Source: Saccharomonospora sp. NB11
GTDB taxonomy: Bacteria; Actinomycetota; Actinomycetes; Mycobacteriales; Pseudonocardiaceae
Assembly: GCF_015910535.1 (NCBI RefSeq)
Contig: NZ_JACBJG010000011.1
Span: forward strand, 62,001-126,000
DNA length: 64,000 nt
Reading direction: 5' to 3'
Part shown: piece by piece, positions 10,073 to 18,193 of the stretch
Layout of the letters: every line of letters begins with the position of its first letter
Position numbering within the stretch: position 1 is the first letter of the stretch
Notes under the pieces: model-generated
The model's database searches: none
What the model saw: the letters and a program-made list of their open reading frames with translations, nothing else
Told to the model about the DNA's origin: nothing
Program-made: the position numbers and the translations under genes

Positions 10073-12136
10073 TCAGGCGGGGGCGCCGGCGTCGAGTCGG
10101 CGCAGCGCGTCGCGGACGACGTCCGGTCGGTGCGTCGGCCACAGCGGCGGCAACGACGCGCGCAGGAATCCGCCGTAGCGGGCCGTGGCCAGCCGGGAGT
10201 CGAGCACCGCGACGACACCCCGGTCGCTCGTCGAGCGGTGGAGTCGGCCGACACCCTGCGCGAGCAGCAATGCCGCGTGGGTGGCGGCCACGGTGAGGAA
10301 GCCGTTGCCACCGCGTGCCTCCACGGCACGCTGCCGGGCCGACGCCACGGGATCGTCGGGGCGTGGGAACGGGATACGGTCCACGATCACCAGCGACAGC
10401 GACGGCCCGGGCACGTCCACGCCCTGCCACAGCGACAGCGTGCCGAACAGACACGTGCGGGTGTCCTCGGCGAACTTGTTCACCAACAGCGACGTCGAGT
10501 CGTCGCCCTGACACAGGATCGGGTGGTCGAGCCGGTCGCGCAGTTCCTCCGTGGCCTGCTTGGCGGCCCGCATCGAGGAGAACAACCCGAGCGTGCGACC
10601 CCCGGCCGCCTCGATGAGTTCCGCGATCTCGTCGAGCGTGGCGGAAGCCAGGCCGTCGCGGCCCGGCGGCGGCAGGTGCTTGGCGACGTACAGGATGCCG
10701 TTGCGGCGGTAGTCGAACGGCGAGCCGACGTCCAGCCCGCTCCAGCGGGGGCCGTCGTCGGTGTCGGACGGCGGGGGCTTCTCCGTCGCCGTCCCCGCGG
10801 CCTGCTCGGCGCGCCGAGGGGTCGGCGGCAGACCCCATTGACGGGCGAGGGTGTCGAATGTGCCCCCGAGAGCCAAGGTCGCCGACGTGAGCACCGTCGT
10901 GGTCGTGCCGAAGACCCGCTCGCGCAGCAGCCCGCCGACACCCAGCGGTGCCACGTGCAGCGCGGGCGGTCGGGGATTGGCGGAGTACCGGTCACCGGTG
11001 GACCAGACCACGTCTTTGCGGTCGGCGACGTCCTCGTCGAACGCGTCGAGCAGTCGCACCGCCGTGTCGTGGACGTCGTCCAGCGCGGACCGGGCCAGCT
11101 TGCGCTTGCTGGCCTCCTCCGGGTCCTCGCGGCGGTCGGAGCCGAGCGCGGTGAGGCAGGCGTGGGCCGCGTCGCGCACGGCCACGATCGCGGTGCCCAG
11201 CGCCTCAGGTAGCGAGTCCAATCGGCCCACCGGGGCGTCCTCCAGCATGAGCGACAACCCCTCGCCGGTCTCCAGGAGACGATCGGCGATGTCGGCGTCG
11301 ACGAGCCGGGCGCAGCGTCGGGTGGCGGTGGCGATCATGCCGGGGGACAGGTCGGCCGTGGCCGCGGACGTCACGCGGTCGACCAGCTCGTGTGCCTCGT
11401 CGATGATCGTGACGTCGTGGTCTGGCAGGACTTGGTACTCCTGCAACGCGTCGATGGCCAACAACGCGTGGTTGGTGACCACGATGTTCGCCCTGCCGGC
11501 CTCCCCGCGCGCCACCTCGGCGAAGCAGTCGTCGCCGACCGGGCAGCGACCCGCGCCGAGACACTCCTTCGCCGTCACCGACACCTGCCGCCACGCCTGG
11601 TCGGAGACACCCGGCACCAACTCGTCGCGGTCACCGGTCTCGGTGTCCGACGACCACTCGTGGAGCCGTTTCACCTCCCGCCCGAGGCGGGAGACGGCGA
11701 ACTGGTCGAACAGTGCTGCGTCCTCGGGCTCGTCCTCGGCTCCGGTGTGGACGCGGTGCAGGCACAGGTAGTTGCGCCTGCCCTTCAGGATCGCGAAGGT
11801 CGGCTCGACGCCGAGGGGCTTCTTGAGCGCCTTGGCCAGGCGGGGGAGGTCGCGGTCCACGAGCTGCCGTTGCAGGGCGATCGTGGCCGTCGACACGACC
11901 ACCGTGGTGTCGGACTCGACGGCGTGCCGGATCGCGGGAACGAGGTAGGCGAGCGACTTGCCGGTGCCGGTCCCCGCCTGCACGGCGAGGTGTTCGCCGG
12001 TGCGGATGGCGTGGTCGACGGCCTCGGCCATGCGGACCTGGCCCTCGCGTTCGGCCCCACCGAGCGCGGCGACGGCGTGGGTCAGCAGTTCGCGGACGCT
12101 GGGAAGCTCCGATCGGGCACCGGTCACGACTCGCAA
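10073..12136 (-). CDS. dinG: ATP-dependent DNA helicase, DinG/XPD family
   Basis: 687 residues. Superfamily 2 helicase with Walker A AGTGTGKS (54-61) and Walker B DEAH (246-249). Four Cys placed as in iron-sulfur XPD-like helicases (C125, C192, C198, C204; NYLCLHR and KECLGAGRCPVGDDC) suggest a 4Fe-4S cluster. C-terminal motifs include LFGTLSLWQGVDVPG and QGVGRLHRS. Likely role: unwinding of R-loops, D-loops or G-quadruplexes during repair. Start is TTG 12136 or GTG 12127; neither has a clear Shine-Dalgarno. Corresponds in position to Rv1329c of M. tuberculosis. Confidence 0.92.
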   Translation of the reverse strand: MRVVTGARSELPSVRELLTHAVAALGGAEREGQVRMAEAVDHAIRTGEHLAVQAGTGTGKSLAYLVPAIRHAVESDTTVVVSTATIALQRQLVDRDLPRLAKALKKPLGVEPTFAILKGRRNYLCLHRVHTGAEDEPEDAALFDQFAVSRLGREVKRLHEWSSDTETGDRDELVPGVSDQAWRQVSVTAKECLGAGRCPVGDDCFAEVARGEAGRANIVVTNHALLAIDALQEYQVLPDHDVTIIDEAHELVDRVTSAATADLSPGMIATATRRCARLVDADIADRLLETGEGLSLMLEDAPVGRLDSLPEALGTAIVAVRDAAHACLTALGSDRREDPEEASKRKLARSALDDVHDTAVRLLDAFDEDVADRKDVVWSTGDRYSANPRPPALHVAPLGVGGLLRERVFGTTTTVLTSATLALGGTFDTLARQWGLPPTPRRAEQAAGTATEKPPPSDTDDGPRWSGLDVGSPFDYRRNGILYVAKHLPPPGRDGLASATLDEIAELIEAAGGRTLGLFSSMRAAKQATEELRDRLDHPILCQGDDSTSLLVNKFAEDTRTCLFGTLSLWQGVDVPGPSLSLVIVDRIPFPRPDDPVASARQRAVEARGGNGFLTVAATHAALLLAQGVGRLHRSTSDRGVVAVLDSRLATARYGGFLRASLPPLWPTHRPDVVRDALRRLDAGAPA

Positions 12137-12182
12137 CGTTACCGCCCACCCCTGTCGCCGCCGCCGCCCGAACCCCGTTCCG

Positions 12183-12266
12183 TCGTGTCCTCGGGTGGCG
12201 TACGCGTGTCCGCAGGTGGCGTACGTGTGTTGGCGGTTGGCGTACGGGTGTTGGCACTTCGTGTAC
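12183..12266. repeat. 21-bp tandem repeat array, four units (left array)
   Basis: Four adjacent 21-bp units (12183-12203, 12204-12224, 12225-12245, 12246-12266) share the pattern gtgtccgca-N6-cgtac. They lie upstream of dinG in the 312-bp gap before pfkB. Their sense resembles the reverse complement of the right-hand array, so the two arrays form a large imperfect inverted repeat. Open frames across the array follow from the period being divisible by three and are not taken as genes. Confidence 0.8.
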
Positions 12267-12326
12267 GAGAGCCGGGACCGCGCGGGAGGAGCTGGGTCCT
12301 AGCTCGATGTGAGTCGAGCCGGAAGT

Positions 12327-12440
12327 GCGGACACGCGTGCGCCGCGCGCGGACACGAGTGCGCAGGGCGCGGACACGAGTGCGGGAAGTGCGGACACGCG
12401 TGCGCAGGGCGCGGACACGAGTGCGGGAAGTGCGGACACG
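12327..12440. repeat. 21-bp tandem repeat array, five and a half units (right array)
   Basis: Units start at 12327, 12348, 12369, 12390, 12411 and 12432 (partial). The consensus is gcggacacg-R-gtgcg-N6, with alternating variants ending gcagggc and ggaagt. It ends 9 bp before the pfkB stop codon. Related in reverse complement to the left array, with a 60-bp unique centre (12267-12326) between them. No spacers of unique sequence separate the units, so it is not a CRISPR. Confidence 0.85.
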
Positions 12441-12448
12441 CCCGGGGG

Positions 12449-13384
12449 TCAGCGGGGGCGGGTGAGTTGGCGGAGTTCCTCGCGGTCGGGCAGGCCCGTG
12501 GTCTCACCCGGGACGGTCAGGGCGAACGCTCGGCAGGCGGCGGCCGTGCGCAGTCGGCGGTCCGGCGGGCTGCCCGCGAGGAACTCGGCGAGGAAGCCCG
12601 CGACGAACGCGTCGTCGGCGCCCTCCGTGTCGACCGACCGCACCGGGTAGCTCGGCACGTCGTAGCGCGACCCGTGCAGCTCGGCCACGGCTCCGCGCGG
12701 CCCGAGTTCGATGACCACCTGCTCCGGCCCCAACTCCGCCAGCCCCGACGCGAGCTCCTCCGGCTCACCGTCCAGCCCCAGCAATCGGGCCGCGTCGTCC
12801 CCGGCGAACACGATGTCGCACAGGGACACGAGGTCGTACAGGATGTCGGCCGCGTCCTCCGGATACCAGAGGGCGTGCGCGTAGTCGATGTCGATCGACA
12901 CCGGAACGCCTTCGTCACGGGCGAACTCGGCGGCCACGAACATCGCCTTGGCCGCCGAGTCGGACAGTCCCGGCGTGAGGCCGCTGAGGTGTAGCACTCC
13001 GGCCGCGCGGATGTGGTCCTCCGGGATGTCCTCCGGGCAGAGTCGCGTTCCAGCGCTCCCGTTGCGGTAGTAGGCGGAGCGCGTGACGTCCGCGTTGCGG
13101 AAGTCCTTGATCATCAGCCCCGTGGGGGCCTGGCGGTCGGTGCGTACCGCGGAGGTGTCGACGCCTTCTTCCCGGAGCCGGGACAGCACGAGCGCGCCCG
13201 GCTCGTCGGCGCCGAGTCGCCCCGCCCACGCGGCCGGGGTGCCCAGCCTGGCCACCCCGATGGCCACCATCGCCTCCGCGCCCGCGATGCCGACGTCCAC
13301 GGTGGTGGCGTGCCGCAGCTTGCCCGTCTGGGTGCTGAACACCGCGAGGGCCTCACCGAAGGCCAGCAGCCCCGACCCCGTCAC
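12449..13384 (-). CDS. PfkB/ribokinase-family kinase with atypical signature residues
   Basis: 311 residues with overall PfkB fold: N-terminal GEALAVF, substrate-binding region 32-43 and the C-terminal signature at 253-260. Two departures stand out. The usual Asn of the GGAxxN motif is Met39 (GIAGAEAMVAIG). The usual GAGD is GADD, with the catalytic Asp kept as D258 but the preceding Gly replaced by D257. Closest in feel to 2-keto-3-deoxygluconate kinases. The GTG at 13384 overlaps the nicotinamidase stop codon (GTGA), so it belongs to the pncB-pncA operon; a role in nucleoside or riboside phosphorylation is conceivable but unproven. Confidence 0.8.
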   Translation of the reverse strand: MTGSGLLAFGEALAVFSTQTGKLRHATTVDVGIAGAEAMVAIGVARLGTPAAWAGRLGADEPGALVLSRLREEGVDTSAVRTDRQAPTGLMIKDFRNADVTRSAYYRNGSAGTRLCPEDIPEDHIRAAGVLHLSGLTPGLSDSAAKAMFVAAEFARDEGVPVSIDIDYAHALWYPEDAADILYDLVSLCDIVFAGDDAARLLGLDGEPEELASGLAELGPEQVVIELGPRGAVAELHGSRYDVPSYPVRSVDTEGADDAFVAGFLAEFLAGSPPDRRLRTAAACRAFALTVPGETTGLPDREELRQLTRPR

Positions 13385-13959
13385 GAAGCCACCTTCGGTG
13401 TGCCGACGATGTCGACCCCGGCCTCCCGCAGCTCCTCGAGCGCGGCGTCCACCGTGGACGCGGAGACACCCGCGGTGAGGTCGGCGAGCACGCGCACCCG
13501 GAACCCGTGTCGGGCGGCGTCGAGGGCGGTGGCGCGCACGCAGTGGTCGGTGGCGATGCCGACGATGTCCACGTCGGTCACGTCGCGCTCCCGCAGCCAG
13601 TCGACGAGTTCGTCACCGGTGTCGGTCGACCCCTCGAAACCGGAGTAGCCATGGCTGTAGTGGCCCTTCGAGAAGACCGCCGTGATGGGCGCGACGTCCA
13701 GGCGCGGGTGGAACGCCGCACCCGGGGTGTCGGCCTCGCAGTGGCGGGGCCAGGAGTTGACGAAGTCGGGTTCGTCGCTGAAGTGTTCACCGGGGTCGAT
13801 GTGGTAGTCGCGGGTGGCGGCCACGTGGTCGTACGTGGCGCCCTCGCCGCGCAGGTAGGCCGAGATCGCCTCGGCGACGGCGGCTCCTCCGGCGACGGCG
13901 AGCGAGCCACCCTCACAGAAGTCGTTCTGCACGTCCACCACGATCAGTGCGGTAGCCAT
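13381..13959 (-). CDS. pncA: Nicotinamidase (pyrazinamidase)
   Basis: 192 residues of the isochorismatase-like family. The catalytic triad D9, K98 and C140 (VDVQND, FSKGH, ATDHC) and metal ligands D51, H53, H59 and probably H73 are all in place. It converts nicotinamide to nicotinate, the substrate of the upstream PncB. The ATG at 13959 gives the family N-terminus MATALIVVDVQNDF; the long open frame upstream runs antisense to pncB and is rejected. Middle gene of the pncB-pncA-pfkB operon. Confidence 0.94.
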   Translation of the reverse strand: MATALIVVDVQNDFCEGGSLAVAGGAAVAEAISAYLRGEGATYDHVAATRDYHIDPGEHFSDEPDFVNSWPRHCEADTPGAAFHPRLDVAPITAVFSKGHYSHGYSGFEGSTDTGDELVDWLRERDVTDVDIVGIATDHCVRATALDAARHGFRVRVLADLTAGVSASTVDAALEELREAGVDIVGTPKVAS

Positions 13960-13988
13960 GTTCACCTCCGAGATCGACGCGGCGTGCT

Positions 13989-15284
13989 CTACAGGAAGGT
14001 CGTGGGAATGGCGGGATCGCCGCTGGACAATTTCAGTCCTTCCCACGGCAGACTGACCAGCCCGCGGCGCAGTCGCTGCCGCGCGTCCTCCAGGGTGGGC
14101 AGGTCGTCCACCGGTTGTCCAGCACGCAGCAGAGGGATGTGGAGCTGCCTGTCGTGCTCGGCGAGTTCGGGCGGGTTCGCGGCCGGGTAGACGACCTCCT
14201 CCAGCGCGGTGCCCGTGGGCTTGTGACGGCGCAGCGCGGCCTTGCGGCCACCCCGGGACGCCTTGTGTTCGCTGCGCTTGGCGACGGGGCGGCCGTCCAC
14301 CTCGACGAGCTTGTAGACCATGCCCGCGGTGGGGGCGCCGGAGCCGGTGACCACGGAGGTGCCGACGCCGTAGGCGTCGACCGGTTCGGCGCGCAACGCG
14401 GCGATGGCGTGTTCGTCGAGATCGCCGGACACGACGATGCGGGTGTCCTTGGCTCCCAACGCGTCGAGCTGTTCGCGAGCCTGCCGCGCGAGTACTCCGA
14501 CGTCGCCGGAGTCGATGCGAATGGCACCCAGTTCCGGTCCGGCCACGCGCACGGCGGTCTCGATGCCCTTGGTGATGTCGTAGGTGTCCACCAGCAGCGT
14601 GGTGTCGGTGCCCATCTGTTCGACCTGGGCCCGGAACGCGGCTTCCTCGGTGTCGTGCAGGAGCATGAACGCGTGGGCCACGGTGCCACGGGTGGGGATG
14701 CCGTAGCGGCGCCCTGCCTCCAGGTTGGACGTCGTGGCGAAGCCGGCGAGGTAGGCGGCGCGGGCCGCGGCGACGGCGGCGTGCTCGTGGGTGCGGCGAC
14801 CGCCCATCTCGATGATGGGGCGCCCGTTGGCGGCGCCGGACATCCGGGCCGCGGCAGAGGCCACCGCGCTGTCGTGGTTGAGGATCGAGAGGACGACGGT
14901 TTCGAGGATGACGCTCTCGGCGAAGGTGCCGCGCACGGTGAGGATCGGCGAGCCCGGGAAGTACAGTTCGCCCTCGGCGTAGCCGTCGACGTCGCCGCCG
15001 AACCGGTAGTTCGCCAACCAGTCGAGCGTGTCCGAGTCGACGACGGCCGTCTCGCGGAGTTGGGTCAGCTCCGCGTCGGTGAAGCGGAAGTCGGTGATCG
15101 CGTCGAGGACGCGTTGGGTACCGGCGACGACGCCGTAGCGTCGGCCGGCGGGCAGGCGGCGCGCGAAGACCTCGAACACACAGTTCCGGTCGCCGGTGCC
15201 GTCGCGCAGCGCGCTCGCCAGCATCGTCAGCTCGTAGTGGTCGGTGAACAGCGCGGTGCTGTTCCCGCTCGCCGAGGAGGACAT
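13989..15284 (-). CDS. pncB: Nicotinate phosphoribosyltransferase
   Basis: 431 residues. N-terminal TDHYELTM, the phosphohistidine region [18 protein letters not shown], the PRPP-binding stretch IRIDSGDVG and the segment [18 protein letters not shown] are typical of actinobacterial PncB. It makes nicotinate mononucleotide in NAD salvage. It lies 29 bp upstream of pncA on the same strand and heads the operon from a leaderless-type promoter. Positional counterpart of Rv1330c, divergent from clpS as in mycobacteria. Confidence 0.94.
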   Translation of the reverse strand: MSSSASGNSTALFTDHYELTMLASALRDGTGDRNCVFEVFARRLPAGRRYGVVAGTQRVLDAITDFRFTDAELTQLRETAVVDSDTLDWLANYRFGGDVDGYAEGELYFPGSPILTVRGTFAESVILETVVLSILNHDSAVASAAARMSGAANGRPIIEMGGRRTHEHAAVAAARAAYLAGFATTSNLEAGRRYGIPTRGTVAHAFMLLHDTEEAAFRAQVEQMGTDTTLLVDTYDITKGIETAVRVAGPELGAIRIDSGDVGVLARQAREQLDALGAKDTRIVVSGDLDEHAIAALRAEPVDAYGVGTSVVTGSGAPTAGMVYKLVEVDGRPVAKRSEHKASRGGRKAALRRHKPTGTALEEVVYPAANPPELAEHDRQLHIPLLRAGQPVDDLPTLEDARQRLRRGLVSLPWEGLKLSSGDPAIPTTFL

Positions 15285-15290
15285 GCCGCA

Positions 15291-15296
15291 AGATTA
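15291..15296 (-). promoter_or_regulatory. Candidate leaderless -10 box (TAATCT) for pncB
   Basis: TAATCT on the minus strand lies 6 nt from the pncB ATG at 15284, placing transcription start at the start codon. Confidence 0.45.
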
Positions 15297-15418
15297 TTCG
15301 CCACGCGACCCGCCACGACCAGGGTGGGCCGCCTGCGCGACACGCCGCCACACGGGTGCTCACCCGCGTGGCCTACCACCGGCACCTCGTGTCCGTGCCG
15401 CGTGACACCATGGGGACC

Positions 15419-15703
15419 ATGACCACGCCCGTCGAGGCCGAAGAGACACTCGGTGCGGATCTCGGGGCCGAGGACCGACCGTGGCAGACGATCGTGTGGA
15501 ACGACCCGGTCAACCTGATGTCCTACGTGACCTACGTGTTCCAGCGGATCTTCGGGTACAGCAGGGAGCACGCCACGAAGCTCATGCTCGACGTGCATCA
15601 CAAGGGCCGGGCCGCCGTGTCGTCGGGGACGAAGGAGAAGGTGGAAGGCGACGTCGCGAAGCTCCACGCGGCGGGCCTGTGGGCGACGATGGAACGAACG
15701 TGA
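15419..15703 (+). CDS. clpS: ATP-dependent Clp protease adaptor ClpS
   Basis: 94 residues. Canonical ClpS core: N-degron contact residues N28-D29 in WNDPVN and H60 in LDVHHKG, ending GLWATM. It delivers N-end-rule substrates to ClpC/ClpA-type unfoldases. ATG 15419 is preceded by GGGGA; the ATG at 15410 is also possible. The stop overlaps the DUF2017 gene by 4 bp. Positional counterpart of Rv1331. Confidence 0.94.
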   Translation: MTTPVEAEETLGADLGAEDRPWQTIVWNDPVNLMSYVTYVFQRIFGYSREHATKLMLDVHHKGRAAVSSGTKEKVEGDVAKLHAAGLWATMERT

Positions 15704-16257
15704 AGCAGTGGCGCCGCAAGGGCGGCAAGGTGGTCGGCGGGTTCGACCAGCAGGAGGCGGCGGTGGTTCGCGGCCTGGTGAGTCAGGTCGAGGACATGCT
15801 GAACGCGCGGGCCGAGGAGGCCCCGCAGGACGAGCTGGCCGAGTTGACCGGTATCCGCACCGGACCGTCGGAGGGGCCTGACGACCCGGTGCTGGGGCGG
15901 TTGTTGCCCGACTTCCATCGGCTGGACCCCGACAACCCCTCGAAGGAGTCGCTCGACTCGGCTGCCGCGCTGCGGTCGTTGCACGAGCCGGCGTTGCTGG
16001 ACGCGAAGCTCAGCGCGGCCCGGGTGGTGTTGCAGACGATGCCGCCACGTGGTGGCGACGTGCGGCTCACATTCGAGCAGGCGGACGCGTGGCTCGCGGC
16101 GTTGAACGACGTGCGGCTCGCGCTGGGGACCGCGCTCGACGTCACCGAGGACATGCCCGATCGACTGCCCGACGACGATCCGCGCGCCCCGCACCTGGGC
16201 GTCTACCACTGGGTGACGTGGGTGCAGGACACGCTCGTGCAGGCGGTCGCCGAGTGA
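15700..16257 (+). CDS. DUF2017 family protein, partner gene of clpS
   Basis: 185 residues, GTG start at 15700 overlapping the clpS stop. Reads as a mostly helical soluble protein: [16 protein letters not shown] at the N-terminus, then [33 protein letters not shown], and a Trp-containing final helix [16 protein letters not shown]. It belongs to the family of Rv1332, always found downstream of clpS in actinobacteria; no biochemical role is established. A diverged second copy follows at 17600. Confidence 0.85.
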   Translation: MKQWRRKGGKVVGGFDQQEAAVVRGLVSQVEDMLNARAEEAPQDELAELTGIRTGPSEGPDDPVLGRLLPDFHRLDPDNPSKESLDSAAALRSLHEPALLDAKLSAARVVLQTMPPRGGDVRLTFEQADAWLAALNDVRLALGTALDVTEDMPDRLPDDDPRAPHLGVYHWVTWVQDTLVQAVAE

Positions 16258-16267
16258 GGTGAGCCGG

Positions 16268-17302
16268 ATGGAGTTGTCCGACGCGATCACCGACGTGGGC
16301 GGTGTCCGGGTCGGCCATCATCACCGCGTCGGTGACGGGTGGGCGTCCGGCACCACGGTCGTGCTGCCTCCGGAGGGCACTGTCGGCGGGGTCGACCAAC
16401 GCGGCGGTGCGCCCGGCACTCGCGAGACCGACCTGCTGGAGCCCGAGAACCTCGTGCAGACGGTGGACGCGGTGTGTCTGTCGGGCGGGAGCGCCTACGG
16501 CCTCGCCGCGGCCGACGGGGTGATGCGGTGGCTGGACGAGCGCCACCGCGGCATCCCGGTCGGACCGCACCCCGACCACGTCGTGCCGATCGTGCCCGCC
16601 GCCGTGATCTTCGACCTGCCGCGCAACGCGTGGGGCAACCGTCCGGATGCGACGTTCGGGTACGCGGCGTGCGAGGCGGCCACCACCGGAGCCGTGGAGC
16701 AGGGCTCGGTCGGCGCGGGAGCGGGCGCCAGGGTCGGCTCGTTGAAGGGCGGGATCGGAACCGCCAGCGAGGTCGTGCACCACGCCGACGGGGACGCGAT
16801 GGTCGTGGGCGCCCTGGCCGTGGTGAACGCCGCGGGCGAGGCGGTGGACCTGGTGTCAGGGCGGCCGTTCGCCGCCGACCACGGCCACCCGGCCGAGTTC
16901 GGGGTGTCCCGGTGGCCGGACCGTCCCGGTAAGTTCCCGACCCAGCCGGACTCTCCGCTCAACACCACGATCGGCGTGGTGGCGGTCGACGCCGCGTTGT
17001 CGAAGGCGCAGTGTCGTCGGCTCGCCGTCGCGGCGCAGGACGGCCTCGCCAGGGCCGTGCGTCCGGCGCACACGATGTTCGACGGCGACACGGTGTTCGC
17101 TCTCGCCACCGGAGAGAAACAGTTGCCGAGGATCGAAGGACCCGTGGGGGACGCGGGCACGGCGGCGGCGCTCGACCGGGTGTGCGCCGCGGCGGCGCGG
17201 GTGTTCGCGCGTGCCATGGTGCGCGGTCTGCTCGCCGCGACGAGCGCGCCGGGCCTGCCCTCCTACGCCGACGTCTGGCCGGAGGTGTTCGACCGTGGCT
17301 GA
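16268..17302 (+). CDS. P1 family peptidase (DmpA-like self-processing aminopeptidase)
   Basis: 344 residues of the Ntn-fold S58 family. Signature elements: ITDVGGVRVGHH near the N-terminus, CLSGGSAYGLAAADGV (70-85), and LNTTIGVVAVDA, where autocleavage is expected before T233 (after N232), exposing the nucleophile. Counterpart of Rv1333. The ATG at 16268 gives the standard N-terminus. The 3' end overlaps the ClpS-like gene by 8 bp, so the peptidase is co-translated with it. Natural substrates are unknown; relatives hydrolyse N-terminal D- or beta-amino acids. Confidence 0.9.
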   Translation: MELSDAITDVGGVRVGHHHRVGDGWASGTTVVLPPEGTVGGVDQRGGAPGTRETDLLEPENLVQTVDAVCLSGGSAYGLAAADGVMRWLDERHRGIPVGPHPDHVVPIVPAAVIFDLPRNAWGNRPDATFGYAACEAATTGAVEQGSVGAGAGARVGSLKGGIGTASEVVHHADGDAMVVGALAVVNAAGEAVDLVSGRPFAADHGHPAEFGVSRWPDRPGKFPTQPDSPLNTTIGVVAVDAALSKAQCRRLAVAAQDGLARAVRPAHTMFDGDTVFALATGEKQLPRIEGPVGDAGTAAALDRVCAAAARVFARAMVRGLLAATSAPGLPSYADVWPEVFDRG

Positions 17303-17603
17303 CCGTGCGCTCTGGTCGGTCGATCTGCATCACGACGACGTGAACCGGTTCCCCGGCGTGGCGTTCGTGCTGCGCCACGTGTGTGGTGTCGCGGAACAAC
17401 GCGGGGTCGCGCTGGCCGACGAGGCCCAGCGCAACGGTCGCGCCCGGGTGCTGACGTGCGCGACGCGGGAGGAGGCCGAGCGCGTCGTGGCGGAGATCCA
17501 GGTGCTCGGTGTGCGAGCGACGGTGGGGGAGGTCGACGACACCGACCCGGACGCGGGAACGGTGCTGCCGATCACGACACGGACCGGGGAGGGAGACGAG
17601 TGA
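17295..17603 (+). CDS. Diverged ClpS-like protein (second copy)
   Basis: 102 residues, GTG start. Manual alignment to the ClpS at 15419 matches WNDPVN with LHHDDVN, the helix [13 protein letters not shown] with LADEAQRNGRARV, and GLWATM with GVRATV. Of the canonical N-degron contacts, the Asp is kept (D14), but the Asn is His13 and the essential His60 is Gln45. So the fold looks kept while the N-degron pocket is altered. It overlaps the P1 peptidase (8 bp) and the DUF2017-like gene (4 bp), repeating the clpS-DUF2017 order. M. tuberculosis lacks a gene here between Rv1333 and Rv1334. Confidence 0.75.
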   Translation: MADRALWSVDLHHDDVNRFPGVAFVLRHVCGVAEQRGVALADEAQRNGRARVLTCATREEAERVVAEIQVLGVRATVGEVDDTDPDAGTVLPITTRTGEGDE

Positions 17604-18139
17604 CGGGCGAGTACGTCCGCGCGTGGCGTACGGGACACGGTGTGGAGCTGGCGGTGTCGCGCACGGTCGCCTCCGGCCTGATCGGGGTCCTCGACGACCT
17701 CGAATGCGCGCTCACCGGACAGCGCAGGCGGTTCGCGCGCCGACCTCGGCCGTTGCCCGACCGTCGACTGTTCCCCGACGCCTACTTCGACCGGGAGGCC
17801 AGCGACGCCTTCCGTGCCGAGCACGGCGAGGCGATGCGACGTCGGGTGCTCGACGCCGTCCGTCGCACCGCGGTGCTTCTCGGCCACGCCCGGGACAGCG
17901 GCGAGGACCCGGCCGTGGTGTCCGTCCCCGACGTGGCGGTGCCGGACGTGTTCTGCGCGCTCGGTCACGCGCAGACGTTGTTCGTGTCACGTCCCCGGTG
18001 GAACGCGCTCGTGGACTGGCCCACCGTGACCATGCGCAAGGGCGGCCGGGAGTTGACGTGGCTGGTGACGTGCCAGACCGCGCTGGCTGAGGCGGCACTG
18101 ACGGCTGCGAGCCAGGACACACCCGCTCACCCGGTGTGA
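17600..18139 (+). CDS. Diverged DUF2017-like protein (second copy)
   Basis: 179 residues, GTG start overlapping the ClpS-like stop (GTGA). It parallels the DUF2017 protein at 15700 along its length: VRAWRTGHGVELAV with [22 protein letters not shown] with [27 protein letters not shown] with [13 protein letters not shown], and the last helix LTWLVTCQTALAEAAL with [16 protein letters not shown]. Identity is low, so the call rests on order of motifs and gene context. Together with 17295 it makes a second ClpS/DUF2017 cassette. Function unknown. Confidence 0.65.
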   Translation: MTGEYVRAWRTGHGVELAVSRTVASGLIGVLDDLECALTGQRRRFARRPRPLPDRRLFPDAYFDREASDAFRAEHGEAMRRRVLDAVRRTAVLLGHARDSGEDPAVVSVPDVAVPDVFCALGHAQTLFVSRPRWNALVDWPTVTMRKGGRELTWLVTCQTALAEAALTAASQDTPAHPV

Positions 18140-18180
18140 CCTGGGGTTTCTCGCTGGGTGGACCCGTTCGACCGCGACCG

Positions 18181-18186
18181 TACAAT
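18181..18186 (+). promoter_or_regulatory. Candidate leaderless -10 box (TACAAT) for mec
   Basis: TACAAT is close to the sigma-70 consensus and lies 7 nt before GTG 18194, where the conserved Mec N-terminus begins. No clear -35 is seen. Confidence 0.5.
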
Positions 18187-18193
18187 GGGCGCC

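Noticed and set aside
12327-12440. Possible CRISPR array
   Set aside because: Units are directly joined with no unique spacers, and no cas genes are near.
12139-12507. Frames with heptapeptide repeats across the 21-bp arrays
   Set aside because: The open frames follow from a repeat period divisible by three and occur on both strands; no Shine-Dalgarno or conserved non-repeat part.
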